Origin: Chara braunii
Taxonomy: Eukaryota; Streptophyta; Charophyceae; Charales; Characeae
Length of the DNA stretch: 41,376 nucleotides
Direction of reading: 5' to 3'
NCBI GenBank assembly: GCA_003427395.1
Contig: BFEA01000271.1
Span: forward strand, 930,752 to 972,127
Notes under the pieces: generated by a model
What the model saw: only the letters and a program-made list of their open reading frames with translations
What the model was told of the DNA's origin: nothing
Databases searched by the model: none
In this document: in pieces, positions 1-9,630 of the stretch
Layout of the letters: each line of letters begins with the position of its first letter
How positions within the stretch are numbered: the first letter of the stretch is position 1
Translations under genes and position numbers: made by a program

Positions 1-880
1 AAAGGGACGTGGGGGTTGGGAGGAGGAGGCCCTACTTCTCCCAACCTGCCAACTACCCTCCCCATTTTCAGGGGAGGGCAGAGGAAAATGAGGGTGGCTG
101 TTGCATGCAACTGCATGAACCTGGCCGAAAGAATGGCCAGGCGCATGCAGTTAGAGTAACTTTTTTTTTTTTTTTTTTTATTAGTTTCTTCTTTATGTGT
201 GTGAGGACACTTGTCCTCACGTAGTGCTACCTCTGGCAGTAACTGCCAGGCTCCCGGTTTTAGAGGGAGCCTGTAAATGGAGGAGTCATAAAAGGAAAAG
301 GCCAAATACAGCCATTTCCTTGATGTATCTGCCCTGGAATTAGAGTCCAGATACATCAAATTGTAAGGGAACCCCTTATCGGAAAAATAAAAGAAAAACA
401 CTTTTAGAAATGGCAGAAGCCCAGCTATCTCGTCAAATTCCGAGGTAGCTGGAAAAAAAAAGAGGGCTGTTAAAAGAACTGCCCTCATTAAGGTTGTGGT
501 TGTGGTGCGGCCACAGTTAGCCCTGGATCTTGGCAAGATCAAGGGCTCATTGTGAGCCCGCGATTTTGCCTGGGGGCTGACGTGATGTCCAACCCTCCTC
601 AGCCACTATAAAACAGGCAGTTGTTCCCCAACTGCCACACAAAGCACTCGTGATGCTAGTGTGTAACGAGCACACTTGAGTGTTGCTGGCTGCCGGAAGT
701 GTTGCCTGAGGCAACGAGGGAAGAGGTTGGAGTGCTGCAGAGGAGCGCGAGGAGAGGAGCTGGGCAGCCATAGCCAAGGGACGCTGCGGGACTACGGCGG
801 GGCGACACGGCGGAATTTGGGCCTGGGGCCCAAATTTTACTAATTTTGGCCAACTATTTTTTCCACTTTACTGGAAAAAT
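1..880. repeat. Chain of short perfect inverted repeats (hairpin array)
   Basis: No credible gene is present. The stretch is a string of back-to-back hairpins with little between them. Perfect arms seen: 14-22/38-46 (9 bp), 56-63/71-78 (8), palindrome 100-111, 120-126/135-141 (7) nested inside 111-117/144-150, 201-209/212-220 (9, loop 2), 233-240/242-249 (8, loop 1), 249-255/265-271 (7), 320-331/348-359 (12), 526-531/535-540 (6), 543-549/553-559 (7), 616-622/630-636 (7), 701-706/710-715 (6), 814-823/827-836 (10, loop 3) and 858-865/872-879 (8). The pair 421-432/441-452 makes 12 pairs including one G-T. A T-tract lies at 161-179. By a rough random expectation about one arm of 7 bp or more with a short loop would occur in 850 bp; eleven are seen. 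The function is unknown. Confidence 0.8.
607..613 (+). promoter_or_regulatory. TATA-box-like motif, possible LTR or other core promoter
   Basis: TATAAAA occurs here in a GC-richer context and runs straight into a 7-bp hairpin at 616-636. A purine tract followed by TGTTA at about 452-472 could be a polypurine tract and LTR start, which would put this TATA box inside an LTR. No matching second LTR, primer-binding site or coding region was found beside it, so this is only a possibility. Confidence 0.25.
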
Positions 881-1110
881 GCTGCAGAAATTTTACTGCG
901 GCGAGTAAGCGGCGGCAAGGCTGCTGACGGTGGTACCGGCGGACAAGCTCTACGGCAAGCTGATTTTCCACTTGCTTAGGGAGGTGCTGCCAAATTTTTA
1001 CGGCAGTGAGCAGCAGGTGGCAAGGTTATTGGTGGCAGCACCACGCGAAACCAACTTACGACAAGTTATTTTTCCGCTACTGTGGGAAAGTACTGCCGAA
1101 AATTTTTGAC
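850..1110 (+). repeat. Three units of the TTTCC/GGAAA - CTGCCGAAATTTT hairpin family
   Basis: Three diverged units lie at about 852-902, 962-1006 and 1066-1112. Each reads as an inner hairpin (TTTCC arm, short loop, GGAAA arm), then CTGCC or CTGCA, then an A/T run of the form AAATTTTTAC. In the first unit the inner stem is 858-865/872-879. In the second, CTGCC at 987-991 pairs with GGCAG at 1002-1006. The same pattern recurs at 17.25-17.61 kb, 16 kb away. No coding capacity is supported. Confidence 0.6.
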
Positions 1111-2134
1111 GCCTATGGTAATAATTTTGGCGGCATTATGCTGCCGAAGTTTAAGGTCATCAGGGTGAAGTAGGTGGAAGCGAGGTGCTGGCCGTTGACA
1201 ACTACATAAGTAATTGCCAGTGGGATCGGTGGGACTCGTGAGCGTGAATAGACGGTACCGGCAAGAGGAGAGTGGTCCTTTAATTTTTGTGAGAACCACG
1301 AGAGGCTGTATTGACTAGCGGCATCAAATGGAAGTGAAAAGGAAGAACGTGGGACTAATCGAGACCACCTGGCACTAGTGGGCATCGCTGAGAACCACTC
1401 GGTACTAGTTGGTAGAACTTCAAGTTGGTACCAACGCGAACCACTTATAATTATTTGGCACAGACATGGGACCGCCTGAAGCTAAGTGGGACTCGTGGGA
1501 CTTGCCGCCTTCGCTTTTGGGACTGCCGCAAGAAGTACTAGTAAGTCAAGTATCGACCGGGACAGTTTCTTCGACAAGGCGCGACTGATTACTTTTTTTT
1601 TTTTCACTTGAACGAGGTCCCAGTCGAAATTTCGATACTCAAGGTCAGTGGTTGACACAGATCCCTCACACGTGTGTGCACCCCCATGCTGTATGACCCT
1701 TCTTTTTTTCTTTGGGTGCTCAGGGAAAGGCGGGAAGGAAAGAAAGTGTGACGGGGCATGTTTGTGTGGGACTCTGGGTCTGACTTGGGCAATGCGTCCG
1801 TGGTTGAACTTGATAAATGTTGACGTTGCTTTGCATACATGTGTGTGAAAAGAGAAGAGTGTTGAAAGGGGAACTCAAGTTTTGCTGATTGAAGTAGTGC
1901 AACGTTGAAAGTTTCTTCTATCTTCACTCTGCTATGTCTTCACATGTTTGATAAAGTAACAGTCAACCTATGGATAAAAAAAAGTAACTGGGGTCGAACG
2001 GAACATAAAGGAAGGGGACTACGAACAAATTTAGCTATCCCTGAGGTTCCCTTTCTATCTCGAATGACCCTCTCAACCTATTTCCCGTTTGAACGAGTCT
2101 CAACTTTAACTCCTTCCTCCTCTGCATTTTTATT
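1111..2134. other. Non-coding stretch without recognised gene
   Basis: I see no protein family in any frame. The part at 1290-1420 holds loosely repeated phrases (GAGAACCAC followed by ACTAGT and GGCATC). There are perfect palindromes at 1424-1435 and 1624-1635. A homopolymer T tract lies near 1593-1604. The short reading frames here have no family motif and overlap each other on both strands. Confidence 0.5.
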
Positions 2135-2380
2135 TTGTCTAAGTTCTTTCTTCGTGTAGAGGTCCAAGGTAGTCGTTCTGATTCTGATTCTGAGGGCTCT
2201 CTAGCTCTAGGAGGAAATTCGGGGCGGGGGTTCATTGCTTTAGGAGCGGGCCCTGTTATCGACCCGGAGTGGACCGTTTTTACGGAGAAGTGCTTTGCAG
2301 ATTCGGTGGAGACGGCCCGACTTCTGAGATCCGAGTTCTGGCTCGAGCGAGGAGGAGGAGTACTTCAGACCACTTCCTAG
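2135..2380 (+). pseudogene. Fragment of an unrecognised protein (GFxALGxGP...ARLLRSE motif), copy 1
   Basis: An 81-codon frame contains GFIALGAGPVIDPEWT and then ETARLLRSEFWL. A related segment on the opposite strand at 9631-9861 keeps the same spaced residues (GF-ALG-GP-D-WT, then V-ARLLRSE, then a charged and glycine-rich tail). Conservation of amino acids between two diverged copies is good evidence that the stretch was once coding. The family is not one I can name; a retroelement polyprotein segment is the likeliest source given the neighbourhood. No start or full length can be assigned, and the frame stops at 2380. Confidence 0.45.
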
Positions 2381-2628
2381 AGAGCGAGACGCGTGATGGT
2401 TAAGAATCTGATCCGACTTTTCCTTTGAACCTTTATACGGAGGAAGTGAATAAAAATTAATACCCTTTTGAGTGGCCACTTTAGGTGCCACTGACGCATG
2501 GGGAACTGGTACTAAAAGAAGCCCAGTTCGTGCTTTACTAGTTAAACGGAGTGCAGTCTGACACTCTATTCGCAAATGGTTATGCCATAAGAAGCATGAA
2601 CCAATGGGAAAAGGCTGTGTAGCATCGT

Positions 2629-2711
2629 GTTCGGGTTTGGTGACCGAACCCGACCAAACCCGAACGCTCGGGACCGACTGCGAACGAGCGCCAAACTCTC
2701 CGAACGCGAAC

Positions 2712-2740
<29 letters not shown>
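2629..2740. repeat. 13-bp perfect hairpin followed by poly(A)
   Basis: The arms at 2629-2641 and 2653-2665 are perfect 13-bp complements around an 11-nt loop. Next comes a 6-bp hairpin (CGCTCG/CGAGCG, 2666-2691). A run of 29 A lies at 2712-2740. Structured sequence ending in poly(A) would suit a small retroposed RNA on the plus strand, but no target-site duplication was identified. Confidence 0.45.
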
Positions 2741-2743
<3 letters not shown>

Positions 2744-2879
2744 CCAAAAAATCTGAAAAAATATATGTTATGTAAAATAATAATACAAACAACTTTTGCC
2801 TTGGAGGTATGGTCAAATTCGTAACCAAACTCGAGTTAAAAATAAATAAACCAAAAAAGCAAACTTTTTGTAAGGACAA

Positions 2880-3957
2880 CGATTTTTCACATTTTCCGTA
2901 ACCGCGATGCAGCATCAGAATGGCTTGAGTCCCCGGAGCGCAATACAGAGAGATTAGAGAGAATAAGGCAAATTGCCTTCAACCCATTTGAGTTGTATTC
3001 AGAAGAGGATATTCCACGATTTTGGGATGGCAGCGCGCAAAATCCCCAGAAACGCTTCATTTTTAGGTCAAGGGTCGGATTTTACATTCTTCATTATGAG
3101 TTCGCACCACCGCTGCCCAACGAGACTTCGCAAACATGAACTTAGTAGTAATGCGGCCTTACGAGTTAAACCCTCGTATGGATGAGATTCTTGAAATTAG
3201 ATTGATGTTCGTTCGTCTCGTGCTTTGGATAAACGGACGACAAGGTCCATTTTTTGGGATATACCATGTGAGAAGGGTGCAGACCAACAGGTTCGTCATT
3301 CTACGTATTGAGTCATTCTCTGAGTATGCTTGGCAGGACGAAGAGGACGAGCTCATAGAACAAATGCGCGACTAACGCGTTTTTGTTCTGATATACAGAT
3401 GCTTGGGGCTCAGCAGAATTAGACAATTCTGGGGTATCTGTTGGTTCGTGACACACATGAAGATGATCTTATCAGAAGTCCGGAGCAAATTTTGCGAGTT
3501 CGAGATGACATTCCTACTCGATGGATCGGCTTCATCGGTTTACTCTGAAACGTCGAGGGATTTTTCCCTAATACCGGCACGAAATTCCGAGTCAATACGA
3601 CACGGACTTCTGAGGAGTTGTATGACTATACTTTATACTTTCATTGTGCAAGTAACATCCAATGTCTCTCTCGAGTCATTGTGAGTATTAAGATTACCTC
3701 GTTCAGTAGACGTTTCGGCGTCGTCTGGATCCGGGACACTGAGACCCGACACTTATTTGGACTGAGTCGGCCTCTTCGAGTTATAGTGTGGAGACTGGCC
3801 TCGCGGATGACCTCCCTCTATGATTCTCGAATCGTTAGAGTTATGCGAGGTGGACGGGCGACGACCCTGATTTTCGACAACGATGAGCTTGCGCGATTGG
3901 ATTTATTGGAGGCTCACGCGTGCGGAGGACGACAAATTTACCAGGGTTAGACGCCGC
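2880..3957 (+). pseudogene. Degenerate coding region of unknown family, two frames with stops
   Basis: Three coding-like blocks follow one another. Block 1 (about 2900-3132) translates as a charged segment with FNPFELYSEEDIPRFWDG and ends at TGA. Block 2 (3136-3375, different frame) contains EIRLMFVRLVLWINGRQGPF and an acidic C-terminal end. Block 3 (3399-3948 plus stop) is one frame broken by TAG at 3420 and TGA at 3543; it carries SPEQILRVRDDIPTRWIGF and RRFGVVWIRDTETRHLFGL. Between blocks 2 and 3 the sequence CTAAC, a T-rich tract and ATACAG (3371-3398) resembles a branch point and 3' splice site, so the blocks may be exons of a captured or dead gene. I do not recognise the family. Confidence 0.5.
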
Positions 3958-4520
3958 TTTCCGAAAATCTTACTTGGATTCCAAAAAACACCTCGCATAT
4001 GGCTTCACGAGGTAATCTCAAAAACAAAAAGAAAAACTCGTCATGTAGATAGGGCCGCCGGATGGATAGTATTCGGACTACCCCGATGATTTCACGATCA
4101 TGCTTTGGCATTGAGGGGTAAATACATAGGAAAGGATAAGTAAACAGATATGTCTAAAGTCACCTATAGACATACTAGCAGGGATCAAGTAAGGAAAAAC
4201 TTTAAGTTGCGCCGTACAAGGCAAATTGAAACTTGATCCTGGAATTAGACTTAAAAAGGGATCCGACTTTGGGCTTTAGTCTAAAGATTGAAAGAGTTCT
4301 CTCTGTATATCTTAATGAGAAACTCTATGTATTTTAGAACCATATCAACGAAGAGGAGGAAATCATAGTAGCATGATATTTTCATCAGACCAGATCAATT
4401 ATATTAAACATTGTGGTGTGATTTCACAATAATGATTGGTGAGATGATTGATTGAAAGGATGACTTCTTGTATATATGTGTTGCTTTATTAAGGACTTGC
4501 GTGAGTTCGCCTTGATAAGT

Positions 4521-4522
<2 letters not shown>
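3958..4522. other. AT-leaning spacer, no gene seen
   Basis: No coding or RNA feature can be supported. A 68-codon frame at 3883-4089 overlaps the end of the pseudogene in another frame and is most likely chance. Confidence 0.5.
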
Positions 4523-4599
<77 letters not shown>

Positions 4600-4600
4600 N

Positions 4601-4643
<43 letters not shown>
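4523..4643. repeat. (TA)n microsatellite with one unresolved base
   Basis: An uninterrupted TA dinucleotide tract of about 120 bp, with an N at 4600 that probably marks an assembly uncertainty in tract length. Reading frames of alternating Ile and Tyr through it are translations of the repeat. Shorter TA tracts occur at 5365-5382 and 5393-5424. Confidence 0.97.
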
Positions 4644-4647
<4 letters not shown>

Positions 4648-4655
4648 CACCAGCC

Positions 4656-4696
4656 TGTACGTACGGAGGTCCCCGGGCAGACCTTCGTACGTACGG
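4656..4696. repeat. 16-bp inverted repeat beside the TA tract
   Basis: The arms 4656-4671 and about 4680-4696 carry GTACGTACG cores and pair with two G-T type mismatches around the loop CCCGGGCA. A second GC-rich, TTCGGCC-containing segment at about 5280-5340 lies beside the next TA tract in the opposite orientation. The two may be ends of one inverted element. Confidence 0.5.
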
Positions 4697-4784
4697 GCGT
4701 TCGGGGTCCGAACCCAATGGCATTCGGCCCCCGCCAAAACATATTTTAGGGCCTAAAAATAATATTTTTTTTCTGACGTAATTT

Positions 4785-5100
4785 TTGTGAGTTCTCTATG
4801 AGGTGAGGTACATGCCTGTAAATTTTCAAGTCATTTGGCTAATCCAAATAAGAATTAAAAATAGCCAAAGATGGCGGTGTCAAAACGTGCTCACCCACAT
4901 ATTTTTTCACTTTTTACTTTTTGTTTTCACTTTAGTTCGGGGTCTAAACAATTTTATTATTTTTTTGAAACTTTTTTAGTGGGTTTTGTATTATGTGAAG
5001 TACACATCTGTAAATTTCCAGGTCATTTAGCTATGCCAAAAAAAAATAAAAAATCGCCAAAGATGGCGGTGTCGAAAACATGCTCGCGCAGTCACTAAAT
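4785..5100 (+). repeat. Direct duplication, offset about 192 bp
   Basis: Two copies of an AT-rich segment, about 4785-4915 and 4977-5100, share TGTAAATTT, GTCATTT and GCCAAAGATGGCGGTGTC. The last phrase starts at 4864 and 5056. The reading frames beginning at the shared ATGGCGGTGTC diverge immediately, so coding is not supported. Confidence 0.7.
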
Positions 5101-5494
5101 TTAATTCTCTTTTTATTTTTATTTATTTATTTTCTGTATTTTATTTTTATTTCAAATTTGGTAAGGAATTCGGATGTAATGCTCGGGCAAATCTTGTTTA
5201 ATTTATTTTTCTCCATAACATGTATTTTTTACATATTTTTTGATGACTTTATTTTTTTTTTATTTTTATTTTTTTGGGTCCGCGTTTGGCTCGAACGGCC
5301 GATCGCATCCCCAAGGGGTCCCATACGTTCGCGCGTTCGGCCCGTCCCCAACGACGGTTACCTTGTATATATATATATATATCGTCAAATAGAATATATA
5401 TATGTATGTATATGTATATATATGCATGATTACGCAGGTATTGTATGTATGGGGCTAGGGTTGAGTTGTGGGTTTCATGCTTGGTTGAGACCGC

Positions 5495-5953
5495 CCTAGT
5501 CGAACGGTGTACGCTTCATCCTTAGGAGATTAGCGCCCTAAGTGACAAACGACGTCTGGGTTCAATAGGTGTTTTAATCGCTTATACCTATACTACAACG
5601 AGTAAACGTCATTGGATGACTCACCTCTGCGATTGCACGTAGAAGCTTTCACATGTGGGTCAGTAGCTCGGAGCGGATACGCTCCTAAGGATGGTGACAA
5701 CCCCTTAGGGAAGAAAGTTAATGCCCCGCAGGAACCTGTCCTGTCGTAGGGGACCACGGGATGTACAGTTGGCGCACCCGACTGGAGAGGCGAAGGGACG
5801 ATACGACCACGACCGTCTTGGCGGTCCGCGAGATTAATTATGCGTCGTCCCCGAGTTGTCTCTTTGACTATGTTTTGTTTAAACTCCTGCATGACACGGC
5901 TGGGAGGGCTCCCGCCCTTCCGCAAGAAAAGGCGGGGGCCGATGCGCTCGACA
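5495..5953 (+). repeat. Structured dispersed element, copy 1
   Basis: This segment is homologous to 19419-19842 and, inverted, to 8324-8737. Shared landmarks in order: CCTAGTCGA; a hairpin with loop AGATTAGCGC (5521-5526/5537-5542); the phrase TACAACGA; CACCTCTGCGATTGCA (not seen in the 8.3-kb copy); GTAGCTCGG leading into a hairpin closed over GATA (5670-5675/5680-5685, six perfect pairs); a hairpin around GGTGACAAC (5684-5690/5703-5709); TCGTAGGGG; and an end at CCGATGCGCTCGACA. The stems differ in sequence between copies yet remain complementary. No reading frame is conserved among the three copies, so a structured RNA or non-autonomous mobile element is more likely than a gene. Confidence 0.75.
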
Positions 5954-6411
5954 CCACGTTCGGTTCAGACATCATACTGATCCAAAGGAGGATAGATGAT
6001 TCACTCGGGAGGAGCTAATGCAAACTGCTCCACAGGTTGTCGCCCACTACGAGAATATTGAATGATTTTTTGGACTAGTGAAGTATGGAGGAGGGAATGC
6101 GAGGCACAAGGCCTTTGTAAGCCCCACTGGGCCCTGTTAGCAGCAAGGTCGACCGCCCTAAGTGAAGGCAGGCCCGACCGAGGCCTATTTTGGACTACTA
6201 CGCAACTGGGGAAAATTCAGGCAGTTGCGCAGCGCCAGTTGGTTCGAAGCACCCAGGCCCAGATTGCGCTTTATCGTTTGTACAAGGCTCAGGCTCCCGG
6301 GGCCTACCGGAAGCTTCAGGGCTGGGGCCCAGTACCGCATTATTACACGCAGCAGCAGGCCATTGGACACTCGGGCACTGGCTGCATGCTGCGCAAGCGC
6401 TGTTGCGCTAA
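5954..6411. other. Hairpin-rich spacer between structured element and LTR
   Basis: No protein family is seen. Small perfect inverted repeats include GCAACTG/CAGTTGC near 6200-6227 and GCGCAA/TTGCGC near 6391-6408. The overlapping frames at 6062-6581 lack any motif. Confidence 0.4.
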
Positions 6412-6893
6412 TGCTGGCCAGCGCTCACGCGCTCACGGGCAAGCTGCAAGGAGCAAGCAGCCATAGCCGAGTTGCATTGTTGTATGCTGGATGGGGCGCA
6501 TGGTGGTCCTTGGGTGCATGTGGCATCTGTGAGTTGGGGAACGCGGTTGTGAGTGATACGAGAGACATACCTGGTGCTTGAAGTGTACGGCATTGGCCGA
6601 GATCTGCTCGTACTTCAAGGAGCTATTGATGTCATCGGCGGCATTGAAGATTAGGCTAGATAGGATCTGCCATCTATAATCTGGGCGCCGAGCGCCAGAT
6701 AGGATATCAACATTGGTTCTTCGTTGATGATGATGAGACTATTCCAACATTCTCGATTATGAGCTTTCACTGTGCTCTTATTTGGTGAAACTCGTGATGC
6801 AATTCTGCTATTGGTTCGAGGTCACGACTATCTGGTCTCATGTGTATGATGTTGTTTGATTTCTGAAGTTCGCTATCGCTCATTTTCCTTGCA
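6412..6893 (+). mobile_element. LTR (solo or orphan), plus orientation, ~480 bp
   Basis: This segment matches 30030-30510 in inverted orientation at clearly high identity over its whole length (by eye about 90 percent or more). It begins near TGGCCAGCGC at 6415 and ends at TTGCA at 6893, giving TG...CA ends. The partner copy is followed by a primer-binding-site-like sequence, which identifies both as LTRs. No primer-binding site follows this copy, so it is a 3' LTR of something lost or a solo LTR. A clear target-site duplication was not found. Confidence 0.7.
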
Positions 6894-7986
6894 CTATTCT
6901 GAGGGAGGGACTGGTTTTCGGGTCGGACCCGTGCTGCGGAGGCAGATAGAAGGGGCATTGTGCTCAGCGGGAAGTAATGTCTAGGGGGGCTGTCGCAATT
7001 GGAATGAGTCGGATGGAGGGTTTGAGGAAGCTCCCGTTCTGTGGGGGCATACTTTTGGTGGGAACTGTATACCCCTGAGGGAGAGGGGTAAACCACCAGT
7101 ACTTCCTAGAGTCGTGCCCGTTAACGCACCACGATTTTAGTGTACGAGCTACTATAGGAGCGCCCAAATTCATCCGATTAGAAACGTTTCTACTTTTTTT
7201 TTTCCCGCGGCCGATAGCCAGGCTGATTTCTTTTCAAAAAATGTAAGCTCGCTACGTGGCGGACAGGGAACTGGTTACCACATTTTTTAAGGCGGAGGAT
7301 TCCTATTGAGATTTTTTTAGGTTTTTTTTTTGCGACGAACGTGAGATAGTTTCATGGCCCGTAGGGAATTAACTACGTGCTTTGTGCCAGGTTTCGAAAA
7401 AAAAAAGCGAGATTTCCTCTTTTAAGTCCTTTGGGACGTGTGATGCGGCGCGATTTCGTTATTTTCCTTGAAGTACCCGTTTTTTGTTTTTTAGTTTTTT
7501 TAGGGATAGACAGGACATATACCTAGTACTGATTTGGTAGAACAGACAGGACACGTACCAGGTACTATTTAGGTACCGGTTCATTGTTGAGAAGTTTGCG
7601 TTGGCTTTGAGCTTCGGAGGTAGCGAGTAGCTTATGTGCGCGGCAGCGGAGAAGTTTGCGAATTTGGTGTTCTAGACTGTTCATAGACTACTGTTCATCC
7701 TAGTTAGACACAAGACATATGACCAAGGTTTGCAATGGTCTAAACACCGACCAAAGACCCCTTATGATCCTGGCTGGCGACTAGGTGAAACCGGTAAGGT
7801 CGTTTGCCAGACGGAACGTTGTTTCGTTATTTTGCTGCGTCCATGTTTATCTTCAAGCAGTCGCGTTCAGGTTTATCAACCTTTTATGCCTTGTCTTGTG
7901 TCCTTCTCCCCTTTCTTCCTCCTCCTTTTTCCTCCTTCTCCTCCTCCTCCTCCTCCACTATCATTCTCACTGGATCTCACATGATG
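6894..7986. other. Non-coding spacer with pyrimidine-rich tract
   Basis: No gene is supported. Short repeats of GGTAC lie at 7530-7580. The phrase GAGAAGTTTGCG occurs twice, near 7589 and 7650. A CTC/TCC-rich tract runs over about 7905-7960. Frames here reach about 105 codons but are low in complexity. Confidence 0.4.
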
Positions 7987-8088
7987 GTGTGTTGATGTCA
8001 CACGGTGGATATGGTGGATGTCTCAATAGAATGTTAATAAGGCACTTTCTTCCACGTGTGTTGATGTCACACGGTGGATATGGTGGAT
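7987..8088 (+). repeat. 33-bp direct repeat containing a small hairpin
   Basis: The same 33-bp sequence occurs at 7987-8019 and 8056-8088, 69 bp apart. Each copy starts with GTGTG-TTGATGT-CACAC, a 5-bp hairpin. It lies just upstream of the zinc-knuckle Gag start and could be part of a retroelement leader. Confidence 0.7.
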
Positions 8089-8123
8089 TGCACTACGGTT
8101 GAGTGGCTTAGAGACAACGTCAG

Positions 8124-8323
8124 GTGACAAGACATTCACAGTTTACTGCGATGGCGTCTAACAATCAGAATGTCCGGTTCAGCGAAAACTGTTATAACTG
8201 CGGTCAACATGGTAACATGTCTAGATTTTGTCCTCTTCCTGATAGGAGACTGAACCAATCTCCCGCTACTAGCTTTGCTATAGTTCCTTTCCAAGCCTCG
8301 ACGGTACCTACGGTTGCTAGCGT
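8124..8323 (+). pseudogene. Gag N-terminal fragment with variant zinc knuckle
   Basis: The frame is open from 8124, but the second methionine at 8151 looks the better start because the Gag-like sequence begins there. Residues about 11-25 from that start hold CYNCGQHGNMSRFC followed by PLPDRR. This is a CCHC zinc knuckle in which the usual histidine is Asn, so zinc binding may be impaired. An N-terminal knuckle with this wording suits the nucleic-acid-binding end of a retrotransposon Gag. From about 8324 the frame runs into an inverted copy of the structured element, so the downstream codons to 8429 are not Gag. The result is a truncated gene. Confidence 0.65.
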
Positions 8324-8737
8324 TGTCAAGCGCATCGACCCCGCGCGACCGAGGGCCCTCCCGACCGCGTCACGCAGGAGAAACTTGGGCTTTCAACTTT
8401 TTAGAGACAGCTCGGGGACGACACGGTAACCCGTGTCGACCCTTCGCCGCTCCGGTCGAGTGCGCCAGCTGTACATCCCGCGGTCCCCTACGATATGATA
8501 GGTTCTCGTTGGGCACAACTTACCTTCCCTAAGGGGTTGTCACCACCCTTAGGGGCGTATCCTCGCCGAGTTACCGACCCACATACGAAGATTTTTATGC
8601 AGAGACAGGCCGACCGAGGGTGTTTGCTCGTTCCCTGTAGCATAGGTACTCATGGTTGAACGCCAAAGTGGACCCGAACGTCGTCCATCCCTGGGGCGCT
8701 GATCTCCCAAGAATTGGACCGACGTCGGTCGACTAGG
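8324..8737 (-). repeat. Structured dispersed element, copy 3 (inverted)
   Basis: This is the reverse-strand copy of the element at 5495-5953 and 19419-19842. On the minus strand it starts near CCTAGTCGACC (8737) and ends at GATGCGCTTGACA (8324). The first stem is 8706-8711 with 8690-8695, around loop AGATCAGCGC. The GGCG/CGCC stem lies at 8554-8557/8564-8567. The GGTGACAA hairpin has nine perfect pairs (8527-8535/8546-8554). It interrupts the Gag frame just upstream. Confidence 0.75.
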
Positions 8738-9590
8738 ACGTGATAACATAAGCATAAGGAAATCTCAATCAATCCTAGTCCCTTCCTTCCAAGACAATCA
8801 AGAGTTACTCAGACAAAACACTTTCAAGTGAAGAAGACTCAAGTCAACATAAGTCTACTTATCTTTTGAAATCGATACAATCATGCATACCACTCGTCCA
8901 GATCAAATCGACAAAGGCTGACTTGGCTTGTCATTCAACAACGAGCAATGATGAGTTGACTCGACTTCAAATAACACTTATCAATAAAAGGATAAAAGCA
9001 TGACTAACATGCGTAACGACGCTCAAATGACGTCTGACCAAAATATCTTCACTCTGTCTGTCAAATGGTTGGGCTAACATAACTTTTCGACTTGATGGGG
9101 TGCGTTGCCAAGTGCTTTAATTCCGCCAAATGACTGCTAGAAAAGAAACGCAGACATCTCCCAACTTTCAAGTAGAGCTAGGATACCATTGCTCCAATGG
9201 TGACTTCACTATCTTTCTAACTTTGGTGTGAATGACTTTCGTAAGTAATCCGGCTACTGCTATACAAGTCAGCGACCGACTTGAACAACCGAACAGTAGA
9301 TACTCCTTTAAGGACGAGGATCCGCTTCCAAATTTGGTTGGTTGCCTTGTCCTCCTGACCCTCATTGACCCTGCTGGGAAGGGTCGTTCCCGACTCTAGC
9401 TATCCAAGCCTTGCTCGCCATATCGACCCTATCGGTCCTTGCTTTTTATAGCGAGGTCAACCACGACAAGATTGTCTTGTCGAGCTCTGTTCCAGCTAGT
9501 AACCATGAACCGAGCTTCTTGTGGCTGAGTTCTCCATGCACGAGTGACCCCTAAAACAGCCACTAGAGGGGTATGCTATGGCAGTTACCC
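8738..9590 (-). other. Possible minus-strand LTR and leader region
   Basis: On the minus strand TATAAAAAGC lies at 9441-9450. Further along, ATGGTATCCTAGCTC (about 9177-9191) resembles the plant initiator-tRNA primer-binding site TGGTATCAGAGC with changes. An LTR over roughly 9195-9590 with internal sequence to its left would fit. A perfect 7-bp hairpin (9464-9470/9476-9482) lies in the presumed transcript. No second LTR was matched, so confidence is low. Confidence 0.3.
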
Positions 9591-9611
9591 CCATAACGCA
9601 AGGCGTTATGG
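9591..9611. repeat. Perfect 9-bp hairpin, loop of 3
   Basis: CCATAACGC at 9591-9599 pairs perfectly with GCGTTATGG at 9603-9611. It lies immediately beside the minus-strand coding remnant. Confidence 0.85.
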
Positions 9612-9630
9612 AACTCAAGGCCCCCTGCGA

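Noticed and set aside
2240-2713. 157-codon minus-strand frame
   Set aside because: It runs opposite a plus-strand segment that is conserved at the protein level, and through a hairpin that explains its other half.
4424-4781. Open frames of alternating Ile and Tyr on both strands
   Set aside because: They are translations of the TA microsatellite.
5661-5710. A tRNA gene suggested by TAGCTCGG
   Set aside because: No B box or cloverleaf follows; the hairpins belong to the dispersed structured element.
5593-6018. 110-codon (minus) and 85-codon (plus) frames in the structured element
   Set aside because: Neither frame is kept in the other two copies of the element.
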